A stretch of DNA of 64,000 nt from assembly GCA_050303435.1 (NCBI GenBank), contig JBNLBT010000002.1, forward strand, positions 45,887 to 109,886, read 5' to 3'. The first letter of the stretch is position 1. The number at the start of each line of letters is the position of its first letter. Below are positions 61,379 to 64,000 of the stretch, in pieces. The notes beneath the pieces were generated by a model. It was not told where the DNA came from. It was given only the letters and a program-made list of their open reading frames with translations, and did not search any database. Origin of the DNA: JBNLBT01 sp050303435. GTDB lineage: Bacteria > Pseudomonadota > Gammaproteobacteria > Xanthomonadales > Marinicellaceae. Both the position numbers and the translations under genes were made by a program.

Positions 61379-62410
61379 TCAATTGTCGGCCGCGTTGAGG
61401 CTTTGCAGATCCCAGCGCGGGCGCGCGTGAATGCGGTTGTCGACGGCTTCGCCGCGCTGCAGGCGCAGGGCGCCGGCGAAGGCGATCATGGCGCCGTTGT
61501 CGGTGCAGTATTGCGGCGGTGGAAAAAACACCCGAAAGCCGTGTTTTTGACCCAGCGCGTGCAGCGACTGACGCAACTGAACGTTGGCGCTGACGCCACC
61601 GGAAATCACCAGATCGCGGTGTCGGGTCTGCTGCATGGCGCGCAGGCATTTGCGCCCCAGGGTGTCAACCACGGCGGCCTGGAAGCAGGCCGCGATGTCG
61701 GCTTTCAGGCGCGCTTCATCGACCCCCGGGCCGCGTTGATTCTCCCAGGTCACCCGGGTGAAGGTTTTCAAACCGGAAAAACTGAAGTCCAGGCCCGGTC
61801 GATTGAGCATCGGGCGTGGAAAATCAAAGCGCTTGGGGTCACCCGACTCGGCCAGCTCGGCGATGTGGCGTCCGCCCGGGTAGGGCAGGCCAAGCAGTTT
61901 GGCGGTTTTGTCGAAGGCTTCGCCGGCGGCGTCGTCCAGGGATTCTCCGAGCAGGCGATAGTCGCCGAGCCCGGCCACGTCCACCAGCTGGGTGTGGCCG
62001 CCGGACACCAGCAGGCAGACAAACGGATAGTCGGGTTGTTCATCGGCCAGCAGCGGTGCCAGCAGATGGCCTTCCATGTGGTGCACTTCAATGGCCGGCA
62101 GATTCAGCGCCCAGGCCAGAGAGCGGCCCACGCAGGCGCCCACCAGCAGCGCGCCGATCAAACCCGGGCCGGCGGTGTAGGCCACGCCGTCGAGATCGTG
62201 CAGCGCCAGATTTGCCTCCGCGCAGCAGCGCCGGATCAGCGGCACCACTTTGCGCACATGGTCCCGTGAAGCCAGTTCCGGCACCACCCCGCCGTAGGGT
62301 TTGTGCAAATCAATCTGGCTGTACAGCGCCTCGCCGAGCAGACCGCGTTCGGTGTCGTAGATGGCGATGCCGGTTTCATCGCAGGAACTTTCAATGCCGA
62401 GCACTTTCAT
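61379..62410 (-). CDS. tsaD: tRNA N6-threonylcarbamoyltransferase TsaD
   Basis: TsaD transfers threonylcarbamoyl to A37 of tRNAs that read ANN codons, working with TsaB, TsaC and TsaE. The 343-residue protein starts MKVLGIESSCDETGIAIYD. It has the metal-binding His pair in VHHMEGHLLAPLL (about 110-122), and CLLVSGGHTQLV and ISGGVSANVQLR as ATP-binding elements. The end includes CTDNGAMIAFAG. An ATG at 62419 overlaps the apbE stop, but the ATG at 62410 matches family starts. It follows apbE on the same strand. Confidence 0.96.
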   Translation of the reverse strand: MKVLGIESSCDETGIAIYDTERGLLGEALYSQIDLHKPYGGVVPELASRDHVRKVVPLIRRCCAEANLALHDLDGVAYTAGPGLIGALLVGACVGRSLAWALNLPAIEVHHMEGHLLAPLLADEQPDYPFVCLLVSGGHTQLVDVAGLGDYRLLGESLDDAAGEAFDKTAKLLGLPYPGGRHIAELAESGDPKRFDFPRPMLNRPGLDFSFSGLKTFTRVTWENQRGPGVDEARLKADIAACFQAAVVDTLGRKCLRAMQQTRHRDLVISGGVSANVQLRQSLHALGQKHGFRVFFPPPQYCTDNGAMIAFAGALRLQRGEAVDNRIHARPRWDLQSLNAADN

Positions 62411-62415
62411 GCCGG

Positions 62416-63483
62416 TCATTGTAGAGGATTCCGCGCTGCTTGGGTATCGGCATCGTCCAGCGCGCAGGGCAGATCGGCCGGTTGCAAACGGCGGTGCATC
62501 GCGGCGGTGGCGTGACAGCGGTTGTCGCTGTCGATCAGCAGGGCTTGTTCAATGCCCATCGCATGGGCCACCGCCCGCCAGTGTTCCGTGCCGGCAACGA
62601 TCAGTGCGGTGGCCGCGGCGTCTGCGCTGACGCCGTCGGCCGCGATGACTGTGGCCGAAATAATTTGTTGCACCGGCCAGCCGCTGGCGGGGTCCAGAAT
62701 GTGCGCATAGCGCTGGCCGTTGTGTTGTTTGTAGCGCTGATAGTTGCCGGAGGTGAAAATCGCCTCATCGCCGCGCACCTGCAGGGACGCCAGCACGCCG
62801 TCGCCCACCGGAGATCGGATCGCGATGCGCCAGTCCTGGGTGCCTTTGCGGCCAATGCTGCGCAAATCGCCGCCGGCGTTGACGATGGCGTTGTGCAGGC
62901 CGTGCCTCTGTAGAATTTCACAGGCGCGGTCGACCGCCAGGCCTTTGGCGATGCCGCCGAAATCCAGCCAGATGCGGGCATGGCTGCTGCGCAGCTGCGC
63001 GCCGTCAAAGTGCAGATCCCGCATGTCGGGGCGCTGCTGCACAAACGCTTCAATCTGCGCGCGCTCGGGCGGTGGCGCGGCGATCGGAAATTCATCGCTG
63101 TGGAAGCCCCACAGATGAATCAATTCGCCGATGGCCGGATTGAAATGCCCGCCGGACTGCAGCGACAGGGCCTGTGCGCGCTGTATGAACGCCGCTTCAT
63201 CGGCGCGCAGTTGCACCGCTTCCCCGGCGCGCAATGCGCGGTTGATCTGCGCCAGCCGGCCGGGTTTCCAGGCGTGCCACTGATGGTGCATGTCGTTCAG
63301 CGCCTGCTCAACTTCGGCCAGCGCGGCTTCGGTGCGTTCATCGGCCTTCGCCCACACACTGATCTCGACCAGTGTGCCAAAGATGAAATGCGTGCGATTG
63401 ATCAGGGTTGCGCTGCTTTCCCGGGGCGCGCGGCAGGCGCTCAGGCAGAGCACAATCGAAACAAGAAACACATTGATAATCAT
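62416..63483 (-). CDS. apbE: FAD:protein FMN transferase ApbE, lipoprotein
   Basis: ApbE attaches FMN covalently to Thr of Rnf or Nqr subunits and similar flavoproteins. The 355-residue protein has a lipoprotein signal with lipobox LSAC (about 14-17). Its features include RTHFIFGTLVEISVWA, SGGHFNPAIGELIHLWGF (about 109-126), DFGGIAKGLAVDRA (about 173-186), VNAGGDLRSIGRKG, and HILDPASGWPVQ (about 261-272). The last two mark the Mg-FAD site. Starts at 63483, 63489 and 63495 are possible. All lie in or next to the Fur box, so iron control is likely. Confidence 0.93.
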   Translation of the reverse strand: MIINVFLVSIVLCLSACRAPRESSATLINRTHFIFGTLVEISVWAKADERTEAALAEVEQALNDMHHQWHAWKPGRLAQINRALRAGEAVQLRADEAAFIQRAQALSLQSGGHFNPAIGELIHLWGFHSDEFPIAAPPPERAQIEAFVQQRPDMRDLHFDGAQLRSSHARIWLDFGGIAKGLAVDRACEILQRHGLHNAIVNAGGDLRSIGRKGTQDWRIAIRSPVGDGVLASLQVRGDEAIFTSGNYQRYKQHNGQRYAHILDPASGWPVQQIISATVIAADGVSADAAATALIVAGTEHWRAVAHAMGIEQALLIDSDNRCHATAAMHRRLQPADLPCALDDADTQAARNPLQ

Positions 63484-63501
63484 TCGCATTATCATTATAA
63501 T
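63473..63501 (+). promoter_or_regulatory. near-consensus sigma-70 promoter of porin gene
   Basis: TTGATA (63473-63478) and TATAAT (63496-63501) are exactly 17 bases apart. The expected start near 63508 gives a 32-base leader before the porin ATG. The Fur box fills the -35 and spacer. Confidence 0.8.
63475..63493. promoter_or_regulatory. Fur box
   Basis: GATAATCATTCGCATTATC matches the classical 19-base Fur consensus at 15 of 19 positions and keeps both GATAAT and ATTATC arms. It covers the -35 and spacer of the plus-strand promoter and also overlaps the start codons of apbE on the minus strand. Binding of Fur with iron should block the porin promoter. Confidence 0.8.
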
Positions 63502-63539
63502 TCGCAACTCTTTAAAACCCGTCCAACTGGAAACAACGC

Positions 63540-64000
63540 ATGAAAAAGCACATCGCATGGACCTGCCTGGGGGTCATTCTGACCGCAACGGCGGGCGCGC
63601 AAACCGGTCAAACGCCCAGCATGGAAGAAATGTGGGCCATTATACAACAGCAACAAAAAACCATCGATGCCCTGCAGGCGCGGCTGGATGCGCAAAGTGA
63701 GGCGTTGGCAGACAGCCGGGTTGAAGTGCAGAGCCAGCAGGAAGCCCTGGCGATGGTGGCCGACCAGGTCGAAGCGAGTGCCGGCGATGGCGCCGCGCGT
63801 GGCGTCAAGCTCGGCGGCTACGGCGAATTGCACTACAACAACGTCGACGCCGGCAACAAAATCGATTTTCACCGTTTCGTGCTGTTCGCCGGCTACGATT
63901 TCAGCGATCGCACGCGGTTCTATTCTGAGCTGGAACTGGAACACGCCCTATCAGGCGATGGTGAAGACGGTGAAGTGGAGCTGGAACAGGCGTTCATCGA
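63540..64000 (+). CDS. OprO/OprP-type porin, N-terminal part
   Basis: This is the start of an outer-membrane porin of the phosphate/polyphosphate-selective group. The first 153 residues are visible. They comprise a signal peptide (IAWTCLGVILTATAGAQ), a coiled coil (MEEMWAIIQQQQKTIDALQARLDAQSE, about 28-54) as in many trimeric porins, and the first barrel strands (VKLGGYGELHYNN, IDFHRFVLFAGYDFSDRTRFYSELELEHA). The last segment is typical of porins of the P/O family. The gene runs off the right edge. The Fur-controlled promoter upstream suggests a role under iron limitation. Confidence 0.85.
   Translation, partial: MKKHIAWTCLGVILTATAGAQTGQTPSMEEMWAIIQQQQKTIDALQARLDAQSEALADSRVEVQSQQEALAMVADQVEASAGDGAARGVKLGGYGELHYNNVDAGNKIDFHRFVLFAGYDFSDRTRFYSELELEHALSGDGEDGEVELEQAFI

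Overview
The window reads as chromosome of a GC-rich, aerobic, Gram-negative gammaproteobacterium. Support comes from a sigma-32 promoter ahead of groESL, ubiG, the yebC-ruvCAB-ybgC-tolQRAB gene order, a Fur-box promoter, TonB-dependent import and a tripartite RND metal pump. A plant-type glutamate-cysteine ligase, a split glycine decarboxylase subunit, an M3 peptidase lipoprotein and a secreted protein ending in IFANGYE point to the Xanthomonadales/Wenzhouxiangella side of the class. That placement is inference. No rRNA, tRNA, IS element, prophage or CRISPR array was seen.

Layout. 0-5.6 kb: groESL start, a YadGH-type ABC exporter, rubredoxin, a MerC-like protein, ubiG-gph and a PLP-dependent deaminase. 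5.7-9.6 kb: a secreted LolA-like protein and a 1047-residue BNR-repeat protein. 9.7-16.6 kb: overlapping tdk-fmt-rsmB-DUF4390-ntrY and an aldehyde dehydrogenase. 16.6-24.3 kb: a three-gene phosphorelay locus (winged-helix regulator, REC protein with degenerate GGDEF-EAL-like regions, hybrid kinase with HPt) and a TonB-dependent receptor, with helically phased repeats upstream of the first and last. 24.5-28.1 kb: gcvPB, dgkA, small genes, a candidate structured RNA and xth. 28.2-34.7 kb: yebC-ruvCAB-ybgC-tolQRAB, ending at tolB with no pal. 34.8-40.8 kb: glnB, a choice-of-anchor protein, an orphan binding protein and an M3 peptidase, all on the minus strand. 40.9-49.0 kb: a copper/silver efflux locus (gst, DUF2007, DUF1272, His/Cys-rich protein, cusC, cusB-cusF fusion, cusA) ending in a truncated chrA coupled to cusA. 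49.2-57.8 kb: an SDR, gshA, an oligopeptide ABC importer with fused ATPases, a SemiSWEET-like protein and an acyltransferase-like protein. 57.9-64 kb: a secreted unknown, rimI, mgtE, sufT, tsaD, apbE and the start of a porin, the last two flanking a Fur box that sits inside a near-consensus promoter.

Most genes overlap by 4 bases (ATGA) or a few more, so long operons are likely. The least explained parts are the phosphorelay locus with its repeat arrays, the structured RNA candidate near 27.2 kb, the tol operon without pal, and the chrA remnant behind cusA.
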